From: Ectopseudomonas composti
GTDB lineage: Bacteria; Pseudomonadota; Gammaproteobacteria; Pseudomonadales; Pseudomonadaceae
Assembly (NCBI RefSeq): GCF_900115475.1
Contig: NZ_FOWP01000001.1
Coordinates: 62,001-126,000, forward strand
Length of the DNA: 64,000 nt
Direction of reading: 5' to 3'
Every line of letters begins with the position of its first letter. Position 1 is the stretch's first letter. The position numbers were made by a program, and so were the translations under genes. Of this stretch, positions 1 to 8,317 are shown piece by piece. The notes under the pieces are model-generated. The model was given only the letters and a program-made list of their open reading frames with translations. It searched no databases and was not told the DNA's origin.

Positions 1-1439
1 AAGCGCACCAGCATCTCACCTTCCGCCCAGACTGGCATGACCTGCAGCAACCCCAGTAAAACCGCGACCATCGCCGCCACCGCAACCACCAGCTTGAGCA
101 GGAACAGCCCCCAGCCCGGCAACGGCTGGAAGATATCGGCGCGACGCAGTTGCCAGAACAGCAGGCCAGCGTTCAGGCAAGCCGCCAGGCTGATCGCCAG
201 CGCCAGACCGACGTGCGCCATATCCAGGCCAAAAACGAACAGCGCATTCATCGCCTGGGTCGCCAGCAGGCTGACGATGGCGATGCGCACCGGTGTCTTG
301 ATGTTCTGCTGGGCATAGAAACCAGGCGCGAGGATCTTGATCAGAATCAACGCCAGCAGGCCGACCGAATAGGCCACCAGCGCCCGCTGGGTCATCAGCG
401 CGTCTTCTGCACCGAACTTGCCGTACTGGAACAGCGATACCACCAGCGGCTCGGCGAGAATCGCCAACGCCAGGGTGCAGGGCAGTACCAGCAGAAAACA
501 CAGGCGCAGCCCCCAGTCCAGCAGGCGACGATATTCGTCGCGATCCCTGCTCGCGTAGGTCTTGGAAAGCGCCGGCAGCAGGATGGTACCCAGCGCCACA
601 CCCAACACACCCGACGGCAGTTCCATCAGGCGGTCCGCGTAGTACATCCAGGACACCGAGCCGGCCACCAGAAAGGAGGCGAAGATGGTGTTGATGATCA
701 GCGAGATCTGACTCACCGAGACGCCGAAGATCGCCGGCCCCATCTGCTTGAGCACGCGCCAGACGCCGAGGTCGCCGAAACTAAGGCGCGGCAGCACCAG
801 CATGCCGATCTTCTTCAGGTGCGGCAGTTGCCAGAGCAACTGTGCCAGCCCTCCGACCAGCACCGCCCAGCCCAGCGCCATGATCGGCGGGTCGAAATAG
901 GGCGTCAGAAACAGCGCGAAGACGATCATGCTGACGTTGAGCAAGGTCGGCACGAACGCCGGCACCGAGAAACGGTTCCAGGTATTGAGCACGGCCCCAG
1001 CCAGCGATGACAGGGAAATCAGCAATATATAAGGGAAGGTCACCCGCAGCAGATCGACCGTCAACTCGAAGCGCTCGGCCTCATCGGCAAAACCCGGCGC
1101 CGTGGCCCAGACGATCCAGGGCGCTGCGAGCACGCCAATGGCCGTGACCAACGCCAGCACCAGCGTCAGCAAACCGCAAACATAGGCGACAAAGGTTCGC
1201 GTCGCCTCCTCGCCCTGCTGCATCTTGTATTCGGCCAGGATGGGCACGAAGGCCTGGGAGAAGGCGCCTTCGGCGAAGATGCGGCGCAGCAGATTGGGTA
1301 ACTTGAACGCCACCACGAAGGCATCCGACGCCACCCCAGCCCCGAAGGTGCGGGCGATGATGGTGTCGCGCACGAACCCCAGCACGCGAGACACCATGGT
1401 CAGGGAGCTGACGGCAGCCAGGGACTTGAGCAGATTCAT
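1..1439 (-). CDS. murJ: MurJ (MviN) lipid II flippase, C-terminus cut by window edge
   Basis: Polytopic inner-membrane protein of the MOP superfamily that flips lipid II to the periplasmic face for peptidoglycan synthesis. The reading frame runs open from the ATG at 1439 to the left edge, giving 479 codons of a family that is usually about 510 residues, so only the last segment is missing. The N-terminus [19 protein letters not shown] and the following [12 protein letters not shown] are typical of the family, as is the run of many hydrophobic helices and the PFYAQQN-like segment [11 protein letters not shown] in the second half. It is divergent from rpsT, as in other Pseudomonas. The nearby + strand reading frames in this region are antisense shadows. 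Confidence 0.96.
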   Translation of the reverse strand, partial: MNLLKSLAAVSSLTMVSRVLGFVRDTIIARTFGAGVASDAFVVAFKLPNLLRRIFAEGAFSQAFVPILAEYKMQQGEEATRTFVAYVCGLLTLVLALVTAIGVLAAPWIVWATAPGFADEAERFELTVDLLRVTFPYILLISLSSLAGAVLNTWNRFSVPAFVPTLLNVSMIVFALFLTPYFDPPIMALGWAVLVGGLAQLLWQLPHLKKIGMLVLPRLSFGDLGVWRVLKQMGPAIFGVSVSQISLIINTIFASFLVAGSVSWMYYADRLMELPSGVLGVALGTILLPALSKTYASRDRDEYRRLLDWGLRLCFLLVLPCTLALAILAEPLVVSLFQYGKFGAEDALMTQRALVAYSVGLLALILIKILAPGFYAQQNIKTPVRIAIVSLLATQAMNALFVFGLDMAHVGLALAISLAACLNAGLLFWQLRRADIFQPLPGWGLFLLKLVVAVAAMVAVLLGLLQVMPVWAEGEMLVR

Positions 1440-1553
1440 GGGGTATTTCAGCTTCCATAAAGAGGTGCATTAGCGGACAATCCGCCGCCAACGAGGGCGT
1501 CGAGTGTAGCGAGCCACCGCTGGTCAGGCCAGCAGCTAAAAGCACCCGCGGAC

Positions 1554-1582
1554 TTGACAGCTGATAGTCATGTCGGCATGAT
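1554..1582 (+). promoter_or_regulatory. Probable sigma70 promoter of rpsT
   Basis: TTGACA at 1554-1559, a 17-base spacer, and CATGAT at 1577-1582. It lies about 50 bases upstream of the rpsT start in the murJ-rpsT divergent gap. The -35 is a perfect consensus; the -10 matches 4 of 6. Confidence 0.65.
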
Positions 1583-1631
1583 TCGCGGCCTTAATTTGTG
1601 TAAACCCCCCCAGTTTTCGAGGAGCTTGACG

Positions 1632-1910
1632 GTGGCCAACTCACCTTCTGCCAAAAAACGCGCCAAACAGGCTGAGAAGCGCCGTAGCCATAACGCCAGC
1701 CTGCGCTCGATGGTTCGTACCTACATCAAGAACGTGGTCAAGGCTATTGCTGCCAAAGATCTCGAGCTTGCCAAAACCGCTTACACCGCAGCTGTTCCGG
1801 TCATCGACCGCATGGCTGACAAAGGCATCATCCACAAGAACAAAGCCGCTCGTCACAAGAGCCGCCTGAACGCGCACATCAAGGCGCTGGGCGAAGCTGC
1901 TGCCGCCTAA
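1632..1910 (+). CDS. rpsT: 30S ribosomal protein S20
   Basis: Primary 16S rRNA-binding protein of the small subunit, 92 residues, the usual length. The start is the GTG at 1632 ([18 protein letters not shown]), chosen because GAGGAG lies 7 bases upstream at 1619-1624 and because S20 family members begin with MANS/MANI. The frame is open further upstream, but that extension would include the promoter. Highly basic and lysine/alanine-rich, predicted helical bundle. Monocistronic: its own promoter is upstream and a strong terminator follows at once. A non-ATG start for rpsT is also known in E. coli, where it is linked to autoregulation. Confidence 0.97.
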   Translation: MANSPSAKKRAKQAEKRRSHNASLRSMVRTYIKNVVKAIAAKDLELAKTAYTAAVPVIDRMADKGIIHKNKAARHKSRLNAHIKALGEAAAA

Positions 1911-1926
1911 TCGCGACAGGTTCTTG

Positions 1927-1955
1927 AAAAACCGGCCCTAGAGGCCGGTTTTTTA
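1927..1955 (+). terminator. Rho-independent terminator of rpsT
   Basis: Stem ACCGGCC/GGCCGGT followed by a run of six T, starting 17 bases after the rpsT stop. Confidence 0.9.
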
Positions 1956-1980
1956 TTGCCCCGCGTTCACGATCCGCGGG

Positions 1981-2059
1981 CCATAAAAAATGGCCGGGAG
2001 CCATTTTTTACGTCGCGCAACGACGGCCCGCAAGGTGGCCGCCAGGGATGGCAGGCCAT
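1981..2059. repeat. Palindromic intergenic repeat, copy A
   Basis: An 11-bp perfect inverted repeat (arms 1984-1994 and 2000-2010, loop CGGGA), then a second part containing CCGCAAGGTGGCC and a small hairpin GCCA-GGGA-TGGC. A diverged second copy lies at 49295-49370 upstream of sspA. It sits between the rpsT terminator and the terminator of the next, convergent gene, so it is unlikely to be needed by either as a terminator. Confidence 0.7.
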
Positions 2060-2101
2060 AAAAAATGCCCGCCTTCTTCTCAATGAAGCACGGGCATTTT
2101 T
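2059..2101. terminator. Bidirectional terminator between rpsT and the PA4642-family gene
   Basis: Arms AAAAATGCCCG (2061-2071) and CGGGCATTTTT (2091-2101) with an inner CTTC/GAAG pairing. It has T-runs on both strands and serves mainly the minus-strand gene that ends at 2118. Confidence 0.8.
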
Positions 2102-2117
2102 GTCCAGCAGGTAAAAA

Positions 2118-2405
2118 TCAGCCGCGGACGGCCTTGATCACCTCGATGTAAGGCTCGGCATTGCGCTGATCCTGAATCAGCGCGACGAAGTCATTGCCCT
2201 GCGCATCAGCTGCCGACAGGTCGTAGCCCTCGGCAACGAAGAAGCCCACGAAACGCTCGAAGTCATCGACGCGCAGACCGCGATAAGCCTTGACCAGCTT
2301 GTGCAGCGAGGGCGGCGTGGCATCCGCTGGCTCCACCGCAAGGAACAGCTTGATCGAGTCATCGCTGATTTCTTCGCCAATCACCTGCTTCTTGTCTTTA
2401 CGCAT
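2118..2405 (-). CDS. PA4642-family small protein of unknown function
   Basis: 95-residue acidic, soluble protein with no signal peptide or membrane segment. It begins MRKDKKQVIGEEISDDSIK and has a central LRVDDFERFVGFFVAEGYDL segment. I recognise it as the small Pseudomonas family named after PA4642, which in P. aeruginosa is close to hpt, upp and uraA; those genes lie just downstream here. No function is known to me. The start ATG at 2405 has GGGAGCGG upstream. A hairpin terminator follows the stop. Confidence 0.75.
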   Translation of the reverse strand: MRKDKKQVIGEEISDDSIKLFLAVEPADATPPSLHKLVKAYRGLRVDDFERFVGFFVAEGYDLSAADAQGNDFVALIQDQRNAEPYIEVIKAVRG

Positions 2406-2547
2406 CGCCCGCTCCCATCAGCATTACAGAGGGCCGGCAGTGTACCGCCGAGCCGCGCGCGGCTCAACGCGCAGCCCGGCAGGCTAACACGCGAAAAATC
2501 GACACGACAGCCGACCTAGGTCATGCCGCGCGGCGCAAACTGGCCCC

Positions 2548-2553
2548 TATAAT
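2548..2553 (+). promoter_or_regulatory. Putative -10 element of the dauA-like gene
   Basis: Perfect TATAAT 25 bases before the start codon; no good -35 is visible 17 bases upstream, so this is tentative. Confidence 0.4.
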
Positions 2554-2577
2554 GCGCCAAGCCATTAGGAAGCCAGC

Positions 2578-4302
2578 ATGTCACGACCATCGTTACCGCT
2601 GTTCGCCGCCTGGCGCCAAACCCTGCGCGCGGGCTACTCCTGGAAAGCCCTGCGCGGGGATCTGAGCGCTGGCCTGACGGTCGGCATCATTGCCATTCCG
2701 CTGGCCATGGCGCTGGCCATCGCCGTGGGCGTGGCACCGCAACACGGCCTCTACACCGTGCTGATCGCGGCGCCCCTGATCGCCCTGTGCGGCGGCTCGC
2801 GCTTCAACATATCCGGCCCCACCGCCGCCTTCGTGGTGATTTTGCTGCCGATCACCCAGCAATACGGCCTCGGTGGATTGTTGCTGTGCACGCTGATGGC
2901 CGGCGTGATCCTGATCACCCTGGGGCTGCTACGCGCCGGGCGCCTGATCGAGTTCGTGCCTTATCCGGTGACGCTGGGCTTTACCGCTGGCATCGGCATC
3001 GTCATCGCCGTCCTGCAGATCAAGGACCTGTTCGGCCTGCACCTGGCCGGCACACCCCAGCACCTGCTGGAGCAAGTCAACCTGCTGATCCACGCTCTGC
3101 CCAGCCTGCAGCTTGGCGACAGCCTGGTCGGTGCCGCGTGCCTGGCGACACTGCTGATCTGGCCGCGCCTGGTGCCGAAGATTCCTGCGCACCTGGTCGC
3201 CCTGGCAATCGGCGCCTTGCTCGCGCTGGCACTGGAACCCCTGGGGCTGCCCGTGGCGACACTGGGCGAGCGCTTCAGCTATCAGCTCGATGGCATCGAG
3301 CACCCCGGCATCCCGCCGTTCCTACCGGACCTGGCGCTGCCCTGGAACCTGCCGGGCGCCGACGGCCAACCCCTGGCGCTGTCGTTCGAGCTGATCCGCC
3401 AACTGCTGGCGCCGGCATTCGCCATCGCCATGCTCGGCGCCATAGAGTCATTGCTGTGCGCCGTCGTCGCCGATGGCATGACTGGCAGCAAGCATGACCC
3501 CAATGCCGAGCTGATCGGCCAGGGCCTGGGCAACCTGGCCGCCCCTTTCTTTGGCGGTATTACCGCCACTGCCGCCATCGCCCGCACGGCAGCCAACGTA
3601 CGCGCAGGCGCCTTTTCTCCAGTAGCGGCATTGGTGCATGCAGGCGTGGTGCTGGCGGCGATTCTGCTGCTTGCCCCACTGTTCAGCTATCTGCCTATGG
3701 CGGCTCTAGCCGCGCTGCTGCTGATGGTGGCGTGGAACATGAGCGAGCCCCAGCACGTCGTTCATACGTTGCGCATCGCCCCGCGCAGCGATGTGCTGAT
3801 ACTGCTGACCTGTCTGGTACTGACAGTGCTGTTCGACATGGTGCTGGCCGTCGGCGTCGGCCTGCTGCTGGCGGCCGGGCTGTTCATCAAGCGCATGAGC
3901 GAACTGACCGATACCGCAGCACTGAGCCGCCGACAGCGAGAAGCCCTGCAAGACCTGCCCGAGCATGTGCTGGCTTACGCCATCCGCGGCCCACTGTTCT
4001 TCGGCGCGGCAGAAAAGGCACTGAGCGTGCTGCGACGCTTCACGCCGGGCGTGAGGATAGTGATCGTCGACATCAGCGCCGTGCCGCTGCTGGACATGAC
4101 CGCCATCGCCGCGCTGGACAACGTGCTGCGCGACTATCGCCTGCAAGGCATCGCCCTGATTCTCAGCGGCCCCACCGCACAGGTACGGCTGCAGCTACGC
4201 CGCGCCGGCATTCACCGACGCGCCGGACAACTGGCCTACGTGCATGATCTGCCGCAGGCGCGGGAGAAAGCCCTGCGCTGGCTGGATGAGACCGCCAGGT
4301 AG
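2578..4302 (+). CDS. dauA: SulP-family anion/dicarboxylate transporter, DauA-like
   Basis: 574-residue inner-membrane secondary transporter. Residues about 25-430 form the SulP transport domain: it starts LSAGLTVGIIAIPLAMALAI and carries the family signature around NISGPTAAFVV. Residues about 450-560 form a cytoplasmic STAS domain with VRIVIVDISAVPLLDMTAI. This matches the E. coli DauA/YchM group (C4-dicarboxylates, succinate), but SulP members also carry sulfate or bicarbonate, so the substrate is inference. AGGAAG lies 8 bases before the ATG. The TAG stop is formed by the first bases of a repeat that follows. Single gene, convergent with hpt. Confidence 0.85.
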   Translation: MSRPSLPLFAAWRQTLRAGYSWKALRGDLSAGLTVGIIAIPLAMALAIAVGVAPQHGLYTVLIAAPLIALCGGSRFNISGPTAAFVVILLPITQQYGLGGLLLCTLMAGVILITLGLLRAGRLIEFVPYPVTLGFTAGIGIVIAVLQIKDLFGLHLAGTPQHLLEQVNLLIHALPSLQLGDSLVGAACLATLLIWPRLVPKIPAHLVALAIGALLALALEPLGLPVATLGERFSYQLDGIEHPGIPPFLPDLALPWNLPGADGQPLALSFELIRQLLAPAFAIAMLGAIESLLCAVVADGMTGSKHDPNAELIGQGLGNLAAPFFGGITATAAIARTAANVRAGAFSPVAALVHAGVVLAAILLLAPLFSYLPMAALAALLLMVAWNMSEPQHVVHTLRIAPRSDVLILLTCLVLTVLFDMVLAVGVGLLLAAGLFIKRMSELTDTAALSRRQREALQDLPEHVLAYAIRGPLFFGAAEKALSVLRRFTPGVRIVIVDISAVPLLDMTAIAALDNVLRDYRLQGIALILSGPTAQVRLQLRRAGIHRRAGQLAYVHDLPQAREKALRWLDETAR

Positions 4303-4362
4303 GGTGCGCCATGCGCACCAGGGTCAGCAGCCGGAAAGCCGGTGCGCGCAGCACACCCTACG
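4299..4362. repeat. TAGGGTGCGCC-type palindromic repeat, copy 1
   Basis: GTAGGGTGCGCCATGCGCACC at the left (4299-4319) is mirrored by GGTGCGCGCAGCACACCCTAC at the right. It overlaps the stop codon of the upstream transporter. Related copies are at 17719-17738 and 57840-57908, with a half-copy at the atl stop codon near 9699. Confidence 0.75.
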
Positions 4363-4411
4363 TTGACCGCGGTTCGCGAGCAGAGCTCGCGCCTATGAGT
4401 GGGAAAGGGGC

Positions 4412-4969
4412 TTACAGCCCCTTGACCGCGAAGATGCCGGCGGCGTTGCGCCAGTAACCCTTGTAGTCCATGCCATAACCGAAGATGTAACGGTCGATGC
4501 ACTGCAGGCCCACGTAGTTGGCTTTCAGATCAGGACGTGCCTTGCGGTCATGCTCCTTGTCGATCAACACCGCGGTGTGCACGGCACGTGCGCCGGCATG
4601 TCGGCAGAAATCGATGATCGCGCCCAGGGTGTGCCCCTCGTCGAGAATGTCGTCGATGATCAGCACGTCACGGTCGATGAAGGAGACTTCCGGCTTGGCC
4701 TTCCAGAACAGCTCGCCACCGCTGGTTTCATTGCGGTAGCGAGTGGCGTGCAGGTAGGACGCCTCCAGCGGGAAATTCAGCTTGGTCAGCAGCTTGCCGC
4801 AGAAGATCAGGCCGCCGTTCATCACGCAGAACACCACTGGATTGCGCTCGGCCAGTTCGGCGTTGATCTGGCTGGCAACCTTGTCGATGGCCGCTTCCAC
4901 CTCGGCTTCGGTGAACAGGCAGTCGGCTTCCGCCATGATTTGGCGAATGTGCGCGAGATCGGCGGACAT
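4412..4969 (-). CDS. hpt: Hypoxanthine(-guanine) phosphoribosyltransferase
   Basis: 185-residue cytoplasmic type I phosphoribosyltransferase of purine salvage: transfers phosphoribosyl from PRPP to hypoxanthine and/or guanine. The PRPP-binding loop is VLIIDDILDEGHTLG (two Asp, then acidic/Gly/Thr), and an upstream VVFCVMNGGLIFCGKLL holds the pyrophosphate loop region. The ATG at 4969 is preceded by AGAGAGAA. The gene is divergent from upp with a 238-base gap; in P. aeruginosa the homologue (PA4645) is next to upp-uraA as well, pointing to a salvage locus. Confidence 0.93.
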   Translation of the reverse strand: MSADLAHIRQIMAEADCLFTEAEVEAAIDKVASQINAELAERNPVVFCVMNGGLIFCGKLLTKLNFPLEASYLHATRYRNETSGGELFWKAKPEVSFIDRDVLIIDDILDEGHTLGAIIDFCRHAGARAVHTAVLIDKEHDRKARPDLKANYVGLQCIDRYIFGYGMDYKGYWRNAAGIFAVKGL

Positions 4970-5207
4970 GATGTGTTCTCTCTTGATCGGGCTGATGAAT
5001 GGCGGCGAACGGCCTGAAAGCTGATCGAGCCGTCAAATAAAAGCGGGCAAAGGTACAGACCCATGCAGCGCTTGCCAAGTATCGCCTGACCAGCGTAGCT
5101 GACGCGCAGCACAGGACATCGTGACTCATCAGTCACCCACCACTTGGCATGAGCAATGCTTTAATCTAACGCGATTTTTCCCAGAGCCCCGTTGGAGATC
5201 CCAGCCC

Positions 5208-5846
5208 ATGCCCACTCGCGAGATCCGCCACCCGCTGATTCGTCACAAGATCGGCCTGATGCGCCGCGCCGACATCAGCACCAAGAATTTCCGTGAGCTG
5301 GCCCAGGAAGTGGGCGCCCTGCTGACCTATGAAGCGACCAACGACCTGCCCCTGGAAACCTATGCAATAGATGGCTGGGCGGGCAGAGTGCAGGTCGAGA
5401 AGATCGCCGGCAAGAAAATCACCGTGGTGCCCATCCTGCGCGCCGGCATCGGCATGCTCGACGGCGTGCTCAGCCTGATCCCCGGCGCCAAGGTCAGCGC
5501 CGTGGGCGTAGCGCGCAACGAGGAAACCCTCGAAGCGCACACCTACCTGGAAAAGCTGGCGCCGGAAATCGACTCGCGCCTGGCCCTGATCATCGACCCG
5601 ATGCTGGCCACCGGTGGCTCGATGGTCGCCACCATCGACCTGCTGAAGAAGGCCGGCTGCAAGGATATCCGCGCCATGGTGCTGGTCGCCGCTCCCGAAG
5701 GCATCAAGGCCGTCGAGCAGGCTCACCCGGACGTGACCATCTTCACCGCCTCCATCGACCAATGCCTGAACGAGCACGGCTACATCATTCCGGGCCTGGG
5801 TGATGCTGGTGACAAGATCTTCGGCACCAAGCAGAAGGACGCCTGA
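5208..5846 (+). CDS. upp: Uracil phosphoribosyltransferase
   Basis: Converts uracil plus PRPP to UMP. 212 residues from the ATG at 5208 ([20 protein letters not shown]), the family's usual length and start; the open frame continues upstream but lacks family sequence there. PRPP motif [12 protein letters not shown] and uracil-binding C-terminal [13 protein letters not shown] are present, with the [14 protein letters not shown] loop in between. GGAG lies 11 bases before the start. Directly followed, one base after the stop, by uraA: import and conversion of uracil in one operon. Confidence 0.96.
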   Translation: MPTREIRHPLIRHKIGLMRRADISTKNFRELAQEVGALLTYEATNDLPLETYAIDGWAGRVQVEKIAGKKITVVPILRAGIGMLDGVLSLIPGAKVSAVGVARNEETLEAHTYLEKLAPEIDSRLALIIDPMLATGGSMVATIDLLKKAGCKDIRAMVLVAAPEGIKAVEQAHPDVTIFTASIDQCLNEHGYIIPGLGDAGDKIFGTKQKDA

Positions 5847-5847
5847 C

Positions 5848-7110
5848 ATGTCGCAGACGGAATTCAACGATCCGCTGTGGCGCCAGGGCATTTCCGGCGC
5901 ACAGATGCTGTTCGTGGCCTTCGGCGCCCTGGTGCTGATGCCGCTGATCACCGGCATGGACCCCAACGTCGCGCTGTTCACCGCAGGCATCGGCACGCTG
6001 CTGTTCCAACTGGTGACCAAGCGTCAGGTGCCGGTGTTCCTGGCCTCCAGCTTCGCCTTCATCGCACCGATTCTGGCGGCCAAGGGCGAGTTCGGCTTGC
6101 CTGCCGTCATGGGCGGCGTGATTGCAGCGGGGCTGGTCTACATCCTGCTCTCGGCGCTGGTCAAACTGCGTGGCCCGAGCTTCATCGACCGCCTGCTGCC
6201 ACCCGTGGTGATCGCCCCGGTGATCATCTCCATCGGCCTGGCGCTGTCGCCCGTGGCGGTGAACATGGCCATGGGCAAGGCCGGTGACGGCAGCGTCGAG
6301 CTGGTGCCTTACAGCACCGCGATGATGATTTCGATGCCTGCGCTGATCACCACCCTGCTGGTCGCGGTGCTGGGCCGCGGGATCTTCCGCCTGGTGCCAA
6401 TCCTCGCGGGTATCGCGGTCGGCTGCGCCATTGCGGCAGTGCTCGGCGTGATCGACACCAGCGCCGTAGAGCAAGCTGCCTGGCTCGCCGTGCCCAACTT
6501 CATCACCCCGGAGCTGCACTGGGGCGCCATTCTGTACATGGTGCCGGTAGCACTGGCGCCGGCCATCGAGCACATCGGCGGCGTGGTGGCGATCGGCAAT
6601 GTCACCGGCAAGAACTTCGTCAAGAAGCCTGGCCTGCATCGCACTCTGCTGGGCGACGGCCTGGCCACCTCGGCAGCCGGCCTGTTCGGCGGCCCGCCCA
6701 ACACCACTTATGCTGAAGTCACTGGCGCAGTGATGCTGACCAAGAGCTTCAACCCGAAGATTATGACCTGGGCTGCGGCGTTCGCCATTGCCCTGGCCTT
6801 CATCGGCAAGTTCGGCGTGGCCCTGCAGAGCATTCCGGTACCGGTGATGGGCGGCATTCTCTGCCTGCTGTTCGGCTCCATCGCCGTGGTCGGCCTCAAC
6901 ACCCTGATTCGCCACCAGGTCGACCTGTCCGAAGCACGTAACCTGATCATCGTCTCGGTGACCCTGGTATTCGGCATCGGCGGCATGGTCATCGGCGGCA
7001 AGGAATTCGCCCTGTCGGGGATTTCCCTGTGCGCCATCAGCGCCCTGCTGCTCAACCTGGTCCTGCCAGGTGGTGCCGGCTGGAAGAAGCGGGACGCGGA
7101 AGAGGCCTGA
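5848..7110 (+). CDS. uraA: Uracil:proton symporter UraA (NCS2 family)
   Basis: 420-residue inner-membrane nucleobase transporter. Start ATG at 5848, one base after the upp stop, so translation is likely coupled. Conserved substrate-site glutamates are visible in ALAPAIEHIGG and in GGPPNTTYAEVTG, the two half-helix regions of the UraA fold; about 14 hydrophobic helices. The pair upp-uraA imports uracil and traps it as UMP. A good terminator follows. Confidence 0.95.
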   Translation: MSQTEFNDPLWRQGISGAQMLFVAFGALVLMPLITGMDPNVALFTAGIGTLLFQLVTKRQVPVFLASSFAFIAPILAAKGEFGLPAVMGGVIAAGLVYILLSALVKLRGPSFIDRLLPPVVIAPVIISIGLALSPVAVNMAMGKAGDGSVELVPYSTAMMISMPALITTLLVAVLGRGIFRLVPILAGIAVGCAIAAVLGVIDTSAVEQAAWLAVPNFITPELHWGAILYMVPVALAPAIEHIGGVVAIGNVTGKNFVKKPGLHRTLLGDGLATSAAGLFGGPPNTTYAEVTGAVMLTKSFNPKIMTWAAAFAIALAFIGKFGVALQSIPVPVMGGILCLLFGSIAVVGLNTLIRHQVDLSEARNLIIVSVTLVFGIGGMVIGGKEFALSGISLCAISALLLNLVLPGGAGWKKRDAEEA

Positions 7111-7125
7111 TTCCGCCGCCCAATA

Positions 7126-7153
7126 AAAAGCCCGCGATCTTCGCGGGCTTTTT
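7126..7153 (+). terminator. Terminator of upp-uraA
   Basis: AAAAAGCCCGCG-AT-CTTCGCGGGCTTTTT hairpin. It is T-rich on both strands and so may also stop the convergent DUF481 gene. Confidence 0.85.
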
Positions 7154-7174
7154 CGTCTACACAGGCGCTGATGC

Positions 7175-8188
7175 TTACCAGCCGACCCCGAAGCCCAGGG
7201 TGTAGCGGGTCTCATCCAGATCACCCTCGGCACCACTGACCATGTCCTTCTCGGCCTTCATGTTCAGCGAGGCCCAGTCGGTCACCTTGTAACGCAGACC
7301 GATCTCGGCATCCAGGCTGTAGTCAGCCGCGCCGCTGAGCGGACGGCCAACTTCACCGACACTGAACAGTTCGACGGTCTTGCCGATCAGGTAGCGGTTG
7401 TAGTCCCACTTCACGCTCATGGCGTAGAAGCGATCCTGCTCACCGTTGCTGTAGCGGTAATCGCTGCGGTTAGCCAGAGTGGCGATAGAAAACGCGCCCA
7501 GCTCGTCATCCCAGAACTGGTAACCGGGACCGGTACCGAGGGTGCGCTGACGCTCCACTTCTTCGATGCGGTCGCGCTTGTACTCGAAGCGCCCCTGCCA
7601 GAACCATTTTTCAGTGAGGAAGCGGTCGAGTGCGTACTCGGCGCTCCAGTTATCGGTACTGACGACGTCGTCTTTCAACTCGCGGTTGTAGTCGGCGATC
7701 GCGTTATGCCGCCAGCGGCCATGACGGGCCTGAGTCTTGATGTCGACGTCATAGTCATCGGAGTCGCGCTCACCGCGCTTGTAGTCCAGACCAAGGTCGA
7801 CGTTACCCTTCCAGGTGAAATCCTCCACCAGCGGCTTGGGCTTCATGATCTGCTCGATCTGCGTCAAGTCGATGGTCTTCGGCGCCTCACCATTGGCCAG
7901 TGTTACCTTGCCAGGCTCGGCGGCCAGCAGCGACTTGGCACGCTCGCCGTCCACCGGCCCGAGCTTGACCAGCAACTCATGGTCGCTTTCCAGGGTGGCG
8001 ATTTTCTTCCAGTCCAGCGGGATGGAACCGCCGTAATCGGTTTCCAGCAGCAATTTGCTGCCGTCGAAGAAGCGGATGGTGCCAGAGAGGCGGTCACCGT
8101 TCTTCAGCCAGACGGTATCGGCGAAGGCGGCAGAACTGCACAGGGCGATGCTCAGGCCTAGCAGGGACAGCGATGTAGAGCGCGACAT
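7175..8188 (-). CDS. DUF481 (YdiY-like) outer-membrane protein, paralogue 1
   Basis: 337 residues with a signal peptide (cleavage likely after AAFA, residue 23). An N-terminal segment about 24-110 begins DTVWLKNGDRLSGTI, and a C-terminal DUF481 region of about 220 residues consists of alternating beta strands and ends in the outer-membrane-like LGFGVGW. DUF481 proteins resemble YdiY, a salt-induced protein of unknown biochemical role. Its neighbour at 8318-9310 is a clear paralogue with the same order of segments. No operon partner of known function; convergent with uraA. Confidence 0.85.
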   Translation of the reverse strand: MSRSTSLSLLGLSIALCSSAAFADTVWLKNGDRLSGTIRFFDGSKLLLETDYGGSIPLDWKKIATLESDHELLVKLGPVDGERAKSLLAAEPGKVTLANGEAPKTIDLTQIEQIMKPKPLVEDFTWKGNVDLGLDYKRGERDSDDYDVDIKTQARHGRWRHNAIADYNRELKDDVVSTDNWSAEYALDRFLTEKWFWQGRFEYKRDRIEEVERQRTLGTGPGYQFWDDELGAFSIATLANRSDYRYSNGEQDRFYAMSVKWDYNRYLIGKTVELFSVGEVGRPLSGAADYSLDAEIGLRYKVTDWASLNMKAEKDMVSGAEGDLDETRYTLGFGVGW

Positions 8189-8317
8189 AAGTTGGGTAAT
8201 GGCGTTGGTGGGCGAAAGCCGGGCATTATCCGCAACCCCGGCGCCAGAGCAACAGCTGACCGACCAAGATACGCAGAGTTCAGCTTTTTCCGTCGGGCGG
8301 CGATCCGTCGATCGGCA

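Noticed and set aside
150-1010. 286-residue open frame on the + strand
   Set aside because: Antisense to murJ, which reads as a complete membrane protein on the other strand.
5785-7236. 483-residue open frame on the minus strand
   Set aside because: Complement of uraA; composition dominated by His, Gln and Asp.
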